A stretch of 64,000 bases of DNA, from the NCBI GenBank assembly GCA_934667105.1, contig CAKULG010000008.1, forward strand, positions 55,648 to 119,647, read 5' to 3'. Positions 1 through 8,341 of the stretch are shown here, piece by piece. The stretch comes from an uncultured Clostridia bacterium. GTDB taxonomy: Bacteria > Bacillota > Clostridia > Christensenellales > Aristaeellaceae. Under the pieces are notes generated by a model. The model had not been told where the DNA came from and searched no databases. It worked only from the letters and a program-made list of their open reading frames with translations. Position 1 is the stretch's first letter; every line of letters starts with the position of its first letter. A program made the translations under genes and the position numbers.

Positions 1-284
1 GTCAGCGGCTCAGCAAAACGTTCGTTCAGCGGCTTAATATGCAGACAGACGATGGGAAAGGGCATTTCATAGCCGCAAAAATCCGCATCCCCCAGGCGCA
101 GGATTTTCCGCTCGCACCCCTCCACGCCGCCGAACAGCCTCCAAGGCACAGGGGGCAAGCTGGGCAAAAGGCGGGAAAAGGCATTCAGCGCCGCCAGATC
201 CAGAAAATGCGTGAAGCAATAGCACCCCTGTTGAAAGGCGCGCCTTGAAAGCTCAATCAGGCGTTTTTCCCAAGCGTCGTCCAT
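1..284 (-). CDS. YlmH-like S4-domain RNA-binding protein, N-terminal part (runs off the window)
   Basis: An open frame of 94 codons runs from an ATG at 284 to the window edge, with a strong AGGAGG ribosome binding site at about 291-299. The N-terminus (start MDDAWEKRL, then a FTHFLDLAA segment, then WRLFGG and GCERKI) resembles the YlmH family, whose members carry an N-terminal domain and a C-terminal S4 RNA-binding domain; YlmH is linked to cell division and ribosome function in Gram-positive bacteria and often lies near ftsZ. The S4 domain would be outside the window, so the family call rests only on the N-terminal third. A weak promoter-like pair lies upstream at 381-409. Confidence is moderate. 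Confidence 0.6.
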   Translation of the reverse strand, partial: MDDAWEKRLIELSRRAFQQGCYCFTHFLDLAALNAFSRLLPSLPPVPWRLFGGVEGCERKILRLGDADFCGYEMPFPIVCLHIKPLNERFAEPL

Positions 285-380
285 GCTGTTCTCCTCCTGG
301 GGCAGGCTACGCGCCGCGTTCAGTACGGTTTGCAAACCGCCGTCCAGCGACCCGGAAAACCATAAATGGCTTTCCTGATC

Positions 381-409
381 ATATTAGCATATTCCTTGCC
401 GTTTGAAAA
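381..409 (-). promoter_or_regulatory. Possible weak promoter for the ylmH-like gene
   Basis: On the minus strand TTTTCA (409-404) and TAATAT (386-381) are separated by 17 bases, just upstream of the ylmH-like start. The -35 box matches only four of six consensus bases, so this is a weak call. Confidence 0.25.
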
Positions 410-411
410 GA

Positions 412-427
412 GCCGAAAGCTTTCGGC
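412..427 (-). terminator. Hairpin downstream of the cotH-like gene
   Basis: A perfect 16-base palindrome (GCCGAAAGCTTTCGGC) lies about 30 bases past the CotH stop and is followed on the minus strand by TCTTTTC. It would form a short stem with almost no loop, so it is a weak intrinsic terminator candidate that separates the CotH operon from the ylmH-like gene. Confidence 0.35.
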
Positions 428-455
428 AAACAGCGTATTTCTGTTTTGGGCACGC

Positions 456-2543
456 CTATCTTCTTTTATAGCACAGGGCGAATACCAGCGCCGCAAGCAG
501 CAACAGCGTGCACAGACCCAGCGAAATCAGGTTTTTCGCTGCCGGGGATGCATTCGTGGTCTGCTCTGCCATCCCCTGGAACGGGGTGCGGCGCTGCATC
601 GTTTCAGGGGCGACGGTTTCCGCCGCTTCTTCATTCGCGTTCGCGTTTTCATCCGCAGGCTGCGGTGAAGCGCTCGCGCTTTGTCCGCCCGCGCTGGGGC
701 CCATCCCGTCGTTCATGCCGCTGGGCGGCTGGGGCATATCGCTGCTCTGTCCGCCAGCGCTGGGACCCATGCCGTCGTTCATGCCGCTGGGCGGCTGGGG
801 CATATTTCCATTTTGCCCGCCCGTTTCAGGCGCTTCCGCCGCCGGCTGCGCGGCGGGCGTTTCCTGCGTGTTCGTTTCGTTCTTCTGCTCGGTAAAGAAG
901 CTGCGGAAATCCCGGTTGCCGCCGCCGTTCATAACGCCCATAACGCGAAGATTGATTTCCGAAGCGTCGATGAGGCTGTCCTCGCTGCTGCGGGCGCTTT
1001 CGGCGGAGGGGATTTCTCCCGCCACCTGGGCCGCAATGGACGCTCCCCGCAGCTTCACCGTTTTATACAGCATCTCGGCGGCCGTCTCGTATTCCTCGAA
1101 GGAATAGAAGGCGGTGGGGTCGCTTTCCACCAGCGTATCCAGCAGGCCTCTCGTCCGCTGATAGAAAGCGTCGAAGCCGCCGCCGTCGACGTATTCCTCC
1201 ACCAGCTGCGAAAGATAGGCGTGATACTGGGCCTTATACGTTTCGTTTTCCATCAGCGTGTCAAAGAAATCCGTGCTGTCGAAAGCGTCGTCAATGGCGG
1301 AATTGACCACCTGGGATGCGTCACCGCCATTCATGCCTCCCAGGGCCAGGTTGTAATCCCAGGGAATCAGGTTCAGCCGTCCGTCCGCCTCATATAGATA
1401 ATAATTATGCGCCATGGAGCCTGACAGGCTGTCCTCGTTCACGGAGAAGATATGCACCGCCATATAGCGAAGCAGGTTGTCGATATCCATGTATTCTTCC
1501 AGTTCTGTGCCTTCGGCAATATGCTTCAGCGCCGTCACCACCCGCTGATGATCCTTTTTCCCGCTGGAAGTAACTTCGCCCTCCCAGATGCTAGAATAGC
1601 TGTCCAGCTCGTCGTCGATATAATTCAGGTTAGCGCCGCCGCTGCCAAAGCCTGCGAAGCCTCCAAAGCCACCCCCTCTGGCGAAGCGGTTTTCATTTTC
1701 CTTCTGCCCCTCCGTTTCCTGGGAAAAGGCCGAAAACTGGCTGGGATCAAAGCCCTCCGGCATTTGCGGCGCGCCGCCGGAGGGAGAAAAGCCGTCGGAC
1801 GACGCGTCGTCCGCTGCCTCGCCCCGGGCGGGAAACGCGCCGAAATTTCCCTGGGGCATTTGGGGCATATCGCCCTGGAGCGCTTGTTTTTCTTCCCCGC
1901 CGCCTATATTCATGCTGTCCGGCTTGTAAAGCTCGCCCCGCTTCGCGCCGTAATTGCGCAGCAGGAAGCTGTCCTCCACCGCCTCCAGCGCCAGGTATAC
2001 GCCCCAGTATTCCCCGTTGACGGAGATATTCGCATAGTTATACAGCGACGCATCCGCCCCCAGAAAACGGAACATATCGTAAATCAGCGCCTCCTTCATA
2101 TTGGTGGCGTCGGCGTAATTATTATTGAGAATCAGCTTATCCAGCCCGTAGCAGGTTTGCCCCTTTACATAATGATCGAATTCCAGCTTCAGGCTGTATC
2201 GATCGGTGGTGGGATCGCTGGCGATGGAGGTGAGGCTGGTATTTCCCTTGGGGCGCACGCCCACGTTATAGAAGGTTTTCCCGTTGATCTCCACATCGCA
2301 GGCATAATAAGTCTCCTCCGTGGCGGTGGCCAGCATTTCCTCCCATTCCGCCGCATCCATGAGGATATTGACTTGCAGCGGCTGGGAGGGATCGAATAGC
2401 TTGCTTTCGTATTCCATGGTCACGCCCGTGCCCCCGGCCCGGGCGACGAGCTGCTCCGAAAAGCCCATGGCCGCCAGGCAAAGGCAAAGCGCCAGCGCCA
2501 TGATTCCCGCGACAATCCGGCTGATAAGCTGATGCGCAATCAT
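456..2543 (-). CDS. CotH kinase-family secreted or membrane-anchored protein
   Basis: The 695-residue product has an N-terminal signal segment (about 8-27), a CotH-type domain from about residue 50 to 500 (GVRPKGNTS, RYSLKLEFDHY, LILNNNYAD, NLIPWDYNLALGG) and a C-terminal membrane segment followed by KRR, so the domain should face the outside. CotH proteins are atypical protein kinases, best known for spore-coat protein phosphorylation, but this subtype occurs widely in non-coat settings. Low-complexity inserts rich in G, P, M and Q interrupt and follow the domain. It is the last gene of a three-gene operon with DUF4956 and VTC-domain genes (gaps of 14 and 27 bases), an association common in Clostridia. 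The ATG at 2543 has a GGAGG site. Substrate unknown. Confidence 0.85.
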   Translation of the reverse strand: MIAHQLISRIVAGIMALALCLCLAAMGFSEQLVARAGGTGVTMEYESKLFDPSQPLQVNILMDAAEWEEMLATATEETYYACDVEINGKTFYNVGVRPKGNTSLTSIASDPTTDRYSLKLEFDHYVKGQTCYGLDKLILNNNYADATNMKEALIYDMFRFLGADASLYNYANISVNGEYWGVYLALEAVEDSFLLRNYGAKRGELYKPDSMNIGGGEEKQALQGDMPQMPQGNFGAFPARGEAADDASSDGFSPSGGAPQMPEGFDPSQFSAFSQETEGQKENENRFARGGGFGGFAGFGSGGANLNYIDDELDSYSSIWEGEVTSSGKKDHQRVVTALKHIAEGTELEEYMDIDNLLRYMAVHIFSVNEDSLSGSMAHNYYLYEADGRLNLIPWDYNLALGGMNGGDASQVVNSAIDDAFDSTDFFDTLMENETYKAQYHAYLSQLVEEYVDGGGFDAFYQRTRGLLDTLVESDPTAFYSFEEYETAAEMLYKTVKLRGASIAAQVAGEIPSAESARSSEDSLIDASEINLRVMGVMNGGGNRDFRSFFTEQKNETNTQETPAAQPAAEAPETGGQNGNMPQPPSGMNDGMGPSAGGQSSDMPQPPSGMNDGMGPSAGGQSASASPQPADENANANEEAAETVAPETMQRRTPFQGMAEQTTNASPAAKNLISLGLCTLLLLAALVFALCYKRR
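675..806 (-). repeat. Tandem duplication of 66 bp inside the CotH gene
   Basis: Two adjacent 66-bp units (741-806 and 675-740) encode nearly identical 22-residue blocks containing MPQPPSGMNDGMGPSAGGQS. They lie in the low-complexity stalk between the kinase domain and the C-terminal membrane segment, so copy number may vary between strains without touching the domain. Confidence 0.85.
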
Positions 2544-2557
2544 GCTTCTTTCCTCCG

Positions 2558-3229
2558 TCAGGACATATACTCGCCGTTATAGCTGACCAGCGTGGCGTTT
2601 TCCACGCCCTGAATTTCCGTCATGCGGTTCACAAAGCCTGTGGCGGCATCCTTCACCCGCACCTCCGCCGTCAGCTCCACGCCCCCGGCGTTCACCGTCT
2701 TGGCCTTCACCAGATACCGCCCCGCCGCCTGGCTCAGGGCCTGAAGCGCCTGCTGCTCCGCCGCCTCGTCCCGGCAGTTCAGCACCAGCAGATAGGGCTG
2801 GTTGTGGATTTTGCGGTTGGCGAACAGCAGCAAAATCAGGCCAATAATCACCGAGCCGATCACCGCCAGGGGAATCAGCCCCGCGCCGATGACGATGCCC
2901 GCCGCCAGCGCCCAGAAAAGGAACACCGTTTCAATGGGCTCCTTAATGGCGGTGCGGAAGCGAACGATGGACAGCGCGCCCACCATGCCCAGGGAAAGCA
3001 CCACATTGGACGTAACCGCCATAATCACCAGCGTGGTCACCAGGGAAAGGCCCACCAGCGTCAGCGCGAATCCGCTGGAATACATCACCCCGGTCAGCGT
3101 TTTCTTATAAATCAGGAAGATAAACAGGCCCACCGCCAGGGCGAAGAACAGACCGATCACGGTATCCAAGACGGAAAATTCGGAAACGCTTTCCAGAAAG
3201 CTGGATTTGAAAATATCATTGAAGCTCAT
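2558..3229 (-). CDS. DUF4956-family integral membrane protein
   Basis: The 223-residue product has about four membrane segments in its first 140 residues and the conserved stretch GALSIVRFRTAIKEP characteristic of DUF4956 proteins, followed by a soluble C-terminal domain that looks ferredoxin-like or ACT-like (alternating beta/alpha pattern from about 145). DUF4956 genes are habitually next to VTC-domain and CotH genes, as here, and the trio probably acts at the membrane together. The biochemical role is not known. The ATG at 3229 has an AGGAG site; it lies 14 bases before the CotH gene and 27 bases after the VTC gene, so co-transcription is likely. Confidence 0.85.
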   Translation of the reverse strand: MSFNDIFKSSFLESVSEFSVLDTVIGLFFALAVGLFIFLIYKKTLTGVMYSSGFALTLVGLSLVTTLVIMAVTSNVVLSLGMVGALSIVRFRTAIKEPIETVFLFWALAAGIVIGAGLIPLAVIGSVIIGLILLLFANRKIHNQPYLLVLNCRDEAAEQQALQALSQAAGRYLVKAKTVNAGGVELTAEVRVKDAATGFVNRMTEIQGVENATLVSYNGEYMS

Positions 3230-3256
3230 TGTTTTTTTCTCCTTATGCTCTGTTCT

Positions 3257-3949
3257 TTATCCGAAGCGGCGGCACGCGCCGTATTTGGAGAAGGATTGCT
3301 GCCGGGTGCTGCCCGTCTGAATCAGGCAGGCGATCACATCGGGCAGAAATGCATCGTATTTCACTTCCAGAATCATATCTTCCGGCCGGTCCGTGGCGCT
3401 CACATCCCGGGGGCTTTCCTCCCAGAAACGCTGATGAAACAGGCTGGTGCGAATCTGCGAATCAAAGGTGACGCGGACGTTGCCTGGCCTGTAGATATAC
3501 GGCTCCCGCACATAAGAAACCAGCACCCGGGGGCGAAGCTGTTGGGTTTTCATTTTGCAATACAGCTCCCGCACCAGCGACGAGGGATGAGTCAGCATCC
3601 AGGCTCGATCGCCCGAGAGCAGCGCGCGGCATTCCTCCAGCGTCACAGGCGCGTCCACCTTCATGCACAATTGATTGTGCTTGATTTTCTTTTCCAGCGT
3701 GATGTAGGAGAAATTGTCGTTGTAATACCGAATCCGGAACTTCTCCCGCTGGGGCGCGCCGTCGTTCTTTTCCCGCAGCGCCTTATCATCCGCGTTATCG
3801 AAATACACGCTGCGAATTCGGTATTTTCCATCCGGCCCCGCGTGGGCGTCCGGCAGCATCACCGCCCGCAGCCGCTGACGCAGGACGAGGTATTCCCCCG
3901 TGCTCACGGCGTATTTCAGTTCGTGCCGGTAGGTGGGCTTTTCCTCCAT
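3257..3949 (-). CDS. VTC-domain (polyphosphate polymerase-like) protein
   Basis: This 230-residue soluble protein starts with YRHELKYAVS and contains IRSVYFDNADD, FRIRYYN and a YITLEKKIK strand, matching the tunnel-shaped VTC domain that in yeast Vtc4 makes polyphosphate from ATP. Bacterial stand-alone VTC proteins paired with DUF4956 and CotH are common in Firmicutes, but their activity is mostly unproven. The basic residues of the tunnel (R, K in RIRYYN and LEKKIK) are kept. It is the first gene of the trio; the ATG at 3949 follows an AAAGGAG site, and a TATAAT-like box lies at 3992-3987 on the minus strand without a good -35. Confidence 0.85.
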   Translation of the reverse strand: MEEKPTYRHELKYAVSTGEYLVLRQRLRAVMLPDAHAGPDGKYRIRSVYFDNADDKALREKNDGAPQREKFRIRYYNDNFSYITLEKKIKHNQLCMKVDAPVTLEECRALLSGDRAWMLTHPSSLVRELYCKMKTQQLRPRVLVSYVREPYIYRPGNVRVTFDSQIRTSLFHQRFWEESPRDVSATDRPEDMILEVKYDAFLPDVIACLIQTGSTRQQSFSKYGACRRFG

Positions 3950-4071
3950 GGCTCATGGCTCCTTTCCGCGCATCAAATATGTTTCAATTATAGGGGGCAT
4001 TGCTGAAAGGACGCTGAACGGAAAATGAGCATTTTGTAAACAAAGGGGGAAAATTCAAATAAAATATAAAT

Positions 4072-4160
4072 CGGGAGAACCGCTCTTTAGAAGCCAAAGA
4101 ACGTTTCTCCCGTATTCCCTGTAAGAAAGCTATATAAGGAAGGGCAGATAAAATTCCGCT
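4072..4160. repeat. Interspersed hairpin repeat, copy A
   Basis: A palindromic core (4072-4112, arms CGGGAGAAC...CTTT and CAAAGAACGTTTCTCCCG, loop AGAAGC) is followed by a tail containing GTAAGAAAGCTATATAAGG that matches the tails of copies B, C and E. It lies just past the 3' end of the GDPD gene. This is the most diverged copy of the family. Confidence 0.75.
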
Positions 4161-4201
4161 TCCTTTTTCGCTAACAGTTTTTTCATTACGCCAATAACGG
4201 T

Positions 4202-4975
4202 TCAGTCCGTTTTCCGGCCATCCCGTTCCGGCTTTAATTGTCCCGGCGTTTCGATCACATCCGCCCCCAGCCTCCGCGCCGTTTCCAATTGGGCGGGAGT
4301 GGAAAGAATCCAGAGGCCCAACTGCGCGTATTGCTTCACCAGAGCGCAGCGCGCCGCGTCCGCTCGGGGCACGCGCACCCATTCCGTTTCCGGAGAGGGC
4401 AGGCAAAGCCACGCGGTCAGTTGGTTCTGCGGGGCCATTTCCCGCAGCGCCCCCAGGCTTTCCGCGTCCACCAGGCCGTCGTAATGAATTTCCGCTTGGG
4501 GAAAGCGGCGAAGCACCTTTTGCGCGAAATCCAGCTGGGAGCAGGTGAACGCCGTTTTCGCCCCCGAGGCCTCCACCAAATCAAACAGCGCATGAAGCTG
4601 CGCCTCGCTGAAGCGCTGCATTTTATTATCCAGCTTGATCGTCACCCCCGTCGCCTTTCCCAGCGCCAGCGCCTCCGAAAGCAGGGGAATGCGCGTACCC
4701 CGAAACCGCGCGTCCATGGCGACGCCCGCGTCGTAGGTCAGGGCCTGGGCATAGGTGATTTTTTCAATTTCCAGCGGCTCTTCCAGGGGCGCGCCGTTCG
4801 TCTGGCGGCAGGTGCGGTTCAGCGTGCGGTCGTGCAGAATTGCGCATTGACCGTCCAGCGTGAAGCAGGGATCCAGTTCAATCAAAGCATAGCCCTGCTC
4901 CACCGCCGCCCGGAAGGCGGGCATGGTATTCTCCGGATACTCCGTTCCAACGCCGCGATGCGCCTGATACAGCAA
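4202..4975 (-). CDS. Glycerophosphodiester phosphodiesterase family protein
   Basis: The 257-residue product has the GDPD signature at its very N-terminus: HRG (6-8), then ENT, ELDPCFTLDG and the catalytic-type HDRTLNRT, with KLDN and a final IETPGQL. GDPD enzymes hydrolyse glycerophosphodiesters to glycerol-3-phosphate and an alcohol. No signal peptide is seen, so it should be cytoplasmic. An open frame continues upstream to 5233, but the upstream part overlaps a divergent promoter and is not GDPD-like; a TTG at 4975 with GGGAGGGG seven bases before it is the natural start. It is divergent from the metallo-beta-lactamase-fold gene and has its own promoter at 5040-5068. Confidence 0.85.
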   Translation of the reverse strand: MLYQAHRGVGTEYPENTMPAFRAAVEQGYALIELDPCFTLDGQCAILHDRTLNRTCRQTNGAPLEEPLEIEKITYAQALTYDAGVAMDARFRGTRIPLLSEALALGKATGVTIKLDNKMQRFSEAQLHALFDLVEASGAKTAFTCSQLDFAQKVLRRFPQAEIHYDGLVDAESLGALREMAPQNQLTAWLCLPSPETEWVRVPRADAARCALVKQYAQLGLWILSTPAQLETARRLGADVIETPGQLKPERDGRKTD

Positions 4976-5039
4976 GGAAATCCCCTCCCTTTGCGATGAA
5001 TGTCTCTCATTTGCGGGGCGAAATCGCCGCCGTCCGCTT

Positions 5040-5068
5040 ATGATAGCACGGCTTGATGGATTTTGCAA
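5040..5068 (-). promoter_or_regulatory. Sigma-70-type promoter for the GDPD gene
   Basis: TTGCAA (5068-5063) and TATCAT (5045-5040) on the minus strand are separated by exactly 17 bases, about 65 bases upstream of the TTG start. The same box sequences and spacing recur before tig (31808-31836). Confidence 0.65.
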
Positions 5069-5171
5069 TCTTGCTTTTCCCGGCAGGGAAATAAAGGCGA
5101 AGCGTCGAATGTTTTTTTGTTTCCGGCAGCGCTTTTCCCCAAAGAAGCGCACAAAAGAAGGAGCGATCATC

Positions 5172-6665
5172 ATGCATTTTGATTTATCCAAGGAGCTTTT
5201 GCCCGGGCTGCCTCCCTTTTCGGGCGGACGCATGTCCGGCCGGGTTTACGATGCGGGCATGGGTAGGCACGCCGTTTACGGCGACGGCCTCCCCTACGCC
5301 GTGCAGCAGAAAACGAACACCGAAAAGCAGCTTTGCGAGCTGCACCGCCTTTCCTTGTGCGGCTGCCATGTGACGGTGAACCAGACGGGCGAGGATCAAT
5401 TCACCGCCGATGTGGTTGGCGAGGATCGCGCGTTTCACATCGTCAAGGACGGCGAAGCCTTTCAGGCGATTCCCAAGGCCCTGCGCCCCCATTTGCCTGC
5501 GGACGCGCCCTGCCTACAGCGCACGGTGACGGAAACCGATTTTTCCGCCTTTTCCGCCTATCTGCGCGTGCTGGCCCAGGCGGGCTTCCAGCGCATCTGG
5601 GAAAATGAAATCGAGCATAATCGTTATTGCCAGCTGCAAAAGGGCTCCCGGCTGATCTACGCCGCATTTTTCGGGCCCACGGGCACGGCCCATTTTATCG
5701 ACGATACCGTCAGCGTCCCGCTGCCCGCGCTTAGCGGCAGCCAGCCCCTCCCCGGCGAAAAAACCGAGGTGTGCCAGTTCGGCCTGTACTATGATAAAAT
5801 GGTGCATGGCGTTACGGCAGATTGCGGCATGCTGTATCTGATAAAGCTGCCCGATCGCTCTCTCTTTCTCATCGACGCGGGGGAATACGAGCAAGCCACC
5901 CAGGCGGCCGTCCAGGAGGTCATGCGCCTGATGCGCCAATGGACGGGCGCGGCCCCGGGCGAGAAAATTCGCATTGCGGCCTGGTTCTGCACCCATGCCC
6001 ACGACGACCACATGGATTTATTCGGCAAGCTGGTTCGCCTATATCACGATGAGTTGGATGTGCAGCGGCTGATTTTCAATTTTCCCGCCTTCGCCCATTA
6101 CGAGCTGATGCCCTCCGCCTATGTAACGCTGCGGCGGCTGAACCAATATTACCCCCAGGCCCTTTATTGCAAGCCCCACGCAGGCATGGAAATAACCCTT
6201 GCAGGGGTGCGCTTTCAATTTCTGCAAACCCATGAGGACGCAGCAAGCGCGCAGGGCGATGAATTGATCGGCGGATTTAACGACGCTTCCACCGTGCTGA
6301 AAATCACCTTTGACGGCGTGAGCCTGCTGATCCTGGGCGACATCAATCGGGAGGCGGAGGCAGTTCTGCTCTCGCATTATGAAAGCGCCCTGCAAGCCGA
6401 CGCGGTGCAGCCCGCGCATCATTTAATTAACCTGCTGGAGCGGGTATACCCCGTCGTCGGTGCAAAAATCGCCCTTATCCCCGCCAGCACCGTTAAGGCA
6501 AGCCCGGAAAACGATCGGTATCAGAACCTGCTGCGCTGCATTCCCCGGGAAAGGATGTTCTTTGCCTCCCAGGGCACCAGCTTCTGGGCCGCGGAGGACG
6601 GGAGTCTCGTCCTGAAAAAAGTGCTGCCCACAGTGGGCGGCCCCTTCGACGAATCGCCGGTATAA
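5172..6665 (+). CDS. Metallo-beta-lactamase-fold hydrolase with unusual N-terminal domain
   Basis: The 497-residue protein has the di-metal motif THAHDDH at about 274-280 (the HxHxDH form) and a later LLILGDIN that supplies the bridging aspartate, placing it in the metallo-beta-lactamase superfamily. The first 200 residues look like a separate alpha/beta domain I do not recognise. No signal peptide is present, so it is probably cytoplasmic; the substrate cannot be deduced. The start at 5172 is chosen because an AGAAGGAG site precedes it, although the frame is open from 5040. It is transcribed away from the GDPD gene and ends just before hairpin repeat copy B. Confidence 0.75.
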   Translation: MHFDLSKELLPGLPPFSGGRMSGRVYDAGMGRHAVYGDGLPYAVQQKTNTEKQLCELHRLSLCGCHVTVNQTGEDQFTADVVGEDRAFHIVKDGEAFQAIPKALRPHLPADAPCLQRTVTETDFSAFSAYLRVLAQAGFQRIWENEIEHNRYCQLQKGSRLIYAAFFGPTGTAHFIDDTVSVPLPALSGSQPLPGEKTEVCQFGLYYDKMVHGVTADCGMLYLIKLPDRSLFLIDAGEYEQATQAAVQEVMRLMRQWTGAAPGEKIRIAAWFCTHAHDDHMDLFGKLVRLYHDELDVQRLIFNFPAFAHYELMPSAYVTLRRLNQYYPQALYCKPHAGMEITLAGVRFQFLQTHEDAASAQGDELIGGFNDASTVLKITFDGVSLLILGDINREAEAVLLSHYESALQADAVQPAHHLINLLERVYPVVGAKIALIPASTVKASPENDRYQNLLRCIPRERMFFASQGTSFWAAEDGSLVLKKVLPTVGGPFDESPV

Positions 6666-6681
6666 ATGCGTTGGGGCTATT

Positions 6682-6752
6682 GCGGGGGAACCTTTCTTTG
6701 GAAACCAAAGAAAGGTTCCCCCGCACCCCCTCCAAGAAAGCTGTATGGGAAG
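6682..6752. repeat. Interspersed hairpin repeat, copy B
   Basis: A perfect inverted repeat (6682-6724; arms begin GCGGGGGAACC and end GGTTCCCCCGC, loop GAAAC) is followed by the shared tail containing TCCAAGAAAGCTGTATGGGA. It lies between the convergent 3' ends of the metallo-beta-lactamase-fold gene and ftsZ. Similarity to the copy E tail appears to continue for another 60 bases. Confidence 0.85.
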
Positions 6753-6895
6753 AAGCAGAACGAATAAATCAGCGTGTTTCTCCGCCAGTCAAAAGATACG
6801 ATTCCCTGCCAGCAAAAAAGAAAATGCGAATCTGTTTTATGCGCTGCGTAGCATATTTAAAATCAATTTATCATTTAGAAAGCTGTGTAAACGAA

Positions 6896-6927
6896 CAGCG
6901 GCCCCGGCGCAATGCCGAAGGCCGCTG
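6896..6927 (-). terminator. Probable ftsZ terminator
   Basis: About 20 bases past the ftsZ stop, CAGCGGCC and GGCCGCTG form an 8-bp stem with a 16-base loop. On the minus strand it is followed by TTCGTTTACAC, a weak T-tract. It would end the dcw cluster transcript. Confidence 0.5.
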
Positions 6928-6947
6928 CATTTCATCTCATGCCGTAA

Positions 6948-8303
6948 TTATTTCTTTTCGCCCCGGCGCAGGAACGCGGGCACGCCCAGATCATCCTTGG
7001 CGTTAGCGGCGGGCTGAGCGGGGGCCTGGTAAGGCTGCTGATAGGGCTGCGCCATGGGCTGCTGCTGCGGGGCCTGATAGACCGGCTGCTGGGGCTGGGG
7101 CGCATAGGGCTGCTGATAGGTATAGGGCGCGGCGGCAGGGGGATACGCGCCGGGGGCGGGCATAGGCCGCGCACCGCCGAAATATGCCGCGTCGTTTTCA
7201 TAGGTGGAGGGAGCGGGGGCCTCAAAGCCCTGGCCGTCCGCCGCCACATCCGCCCGGGGACGATTCTCATAGGGGTTATAGGAGGGCACTGCCGTGCCGT
7301 AGGGCGCGGCCGCCCGGCTCTTTTTCTTATCCCGGGTGGGGAAGGGCGTTTTTTCAAAGCCCGTGGCGATCACCGTGATGCGAACCTCGTCGTCCAGGCT
7401 CTCGTCGATGCCCGCGCCGAAGATGATATTGGCTTCGCTGTCGGCGGATTCCATCACCAGGTTGGCCGCCTCGTTGATCTCCATGATGCTCATATCCTTG
7501 CCGCCGGTCACGTTAATCAGCACGGCGCGCGCGCCGTCGATCTTGGTTTCCAGCAAGGGGCTCTGGATCGCGTTCTTGGCCGCGTCGATCAGGCGGGTTT
7601 CGCCCTTGCCCACGCCGATGCCCATGTGCGCCATACCGCCGGATTCCATGATGGTCTTCACATCGGCAAAGTCCAGGTTAATCATCGCGGGCACGGCGAT
7701 CAGATCGGAAATGCCCTGAATGCCCTGGCGCAGCACGTCGTCGGCGATGCGGAAGGCCTCCAGCATGGTGGTGCCCTTGCTGACCACCTGCAGCAGCCGG
7801 TCGTTGGGGATCACCACCAGGGTGTCCACGCTCTGCTTAAGCTCGTTAATGCCGACCTCGGCGTTCTTCATGCGCTGCTTGCCCTCAAAGGCGAAGGGCT
7901 TGGTCACCACGGCGATGGTGAGGCAGTTATTTTCCCGGGCGATTTCGGCCACAATGGGGGCCGCGCCCGTGCCCGTGCCGCCGCCCATACCGGCGGTGAC
8001 AAACACCAGATCCGCGCCCTTAATGGCCTGGGCGATCTCTTCCCGGCTTTCCTCCGCCGCGCGGCGGCCCACATCGGGCACAGCGCCCGCGCCCAGGCCC
8101 TTGGTCAGCTTTTCGCCAATCTGAATTTTAACATCCGCCCGGCTCAGGGCCAGGGCCTGACGATCGGTATTCACGGCGATGAACTGCACGCCCTGCAGGC
8201 CCGCGTCCACCATCCGGTTCACGGCGTTGGTGCCGCCGCCGCCGCACCCGACGACCTTAATGGAGGCAAAGGACGGCTGATCCACTTGTACTTCTAAAGG
8301 CAT
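6948..8303 (-). CDS. ftsZ: Cell division protein FtsZ
   Basis: The 451-residue product is the tubulin-like GTPase that forms the Z ring. The N-terminal GTP-binding glycines (GCGGGGTNAVNRM at about 19-31), the tubulin signature GGGTGTG at 107-113 and the synergy-loop segment NLDFADVKT near 205 are intact. The globular part ends near 330, followed by a P/Q/A/Y-rich linker of about 110 residues and the conserved C-terminal peptide VPAFLRR that docks FtsA and other partners. The ATG at 8303 has an AGGAGG site. It follows ftsA by 38 bases and is likely co-transcribed with it from the promoter at 9608-9636. It is the last gene of the dcw cluster. Confidence 0.98.
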   Translation of the reverse strand: MPLEVQVDQPSFASIKVVGCGGGGTNAVNRMVDAGLQGVQFIAVNTDRQALALSRADVKIQIGEKLTKGLGAGAVPDVGRRAAEESREEIAQAIKGADLVFVTAGMGGGTGTGAAPIVAEIARENNCLTIAVVTKPFAFEGKQRMKNAEVGINELKQSVDTLVVIPNDRLLQVVSKGTTMLEAFRIADDVLRQGIQGISDLIAVPAMINLDFADVKTIMESGGMAHMGIGVGKGETRLIDAAKNAIQSPLLETKIDGARAVLINVTGGKDMSIMEINEAANLVMESADSEANIIFGAGIDESLDDEVRITVIATGFEKTPFPTRDKKKSRAAAPYGTAVPSYNPYENRPRADVAADGQGFEAPAPSTYENDAAYFGGARPMPAPGAYPPAAAPYTYQQPYAPQPQQPVYQAPQQQPMAQPYQQPYQAPAQPAANAKDDLGVPAFLRRGEKK

Positions 8304-8341
8304 AATTCTGATCCTCCTATGCTTGAAAATCGGATGCGGCG

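Noticed and set aside
446..2399. Long plus-strand frames opposite the CotH gene
   Set aside because: They are mirror frames of a GC-rich coding region; their products have no domains and the minus-strand frame has a full CotH domain, signal peptide and ribosome binding site.
4982..5233. Longer N-terminus for the GDPD protein
   Set aside because: The upstream section crosses a good promoter and lacks GDPD similarity; the TTG at 4975 has a strong ribosome binding site.
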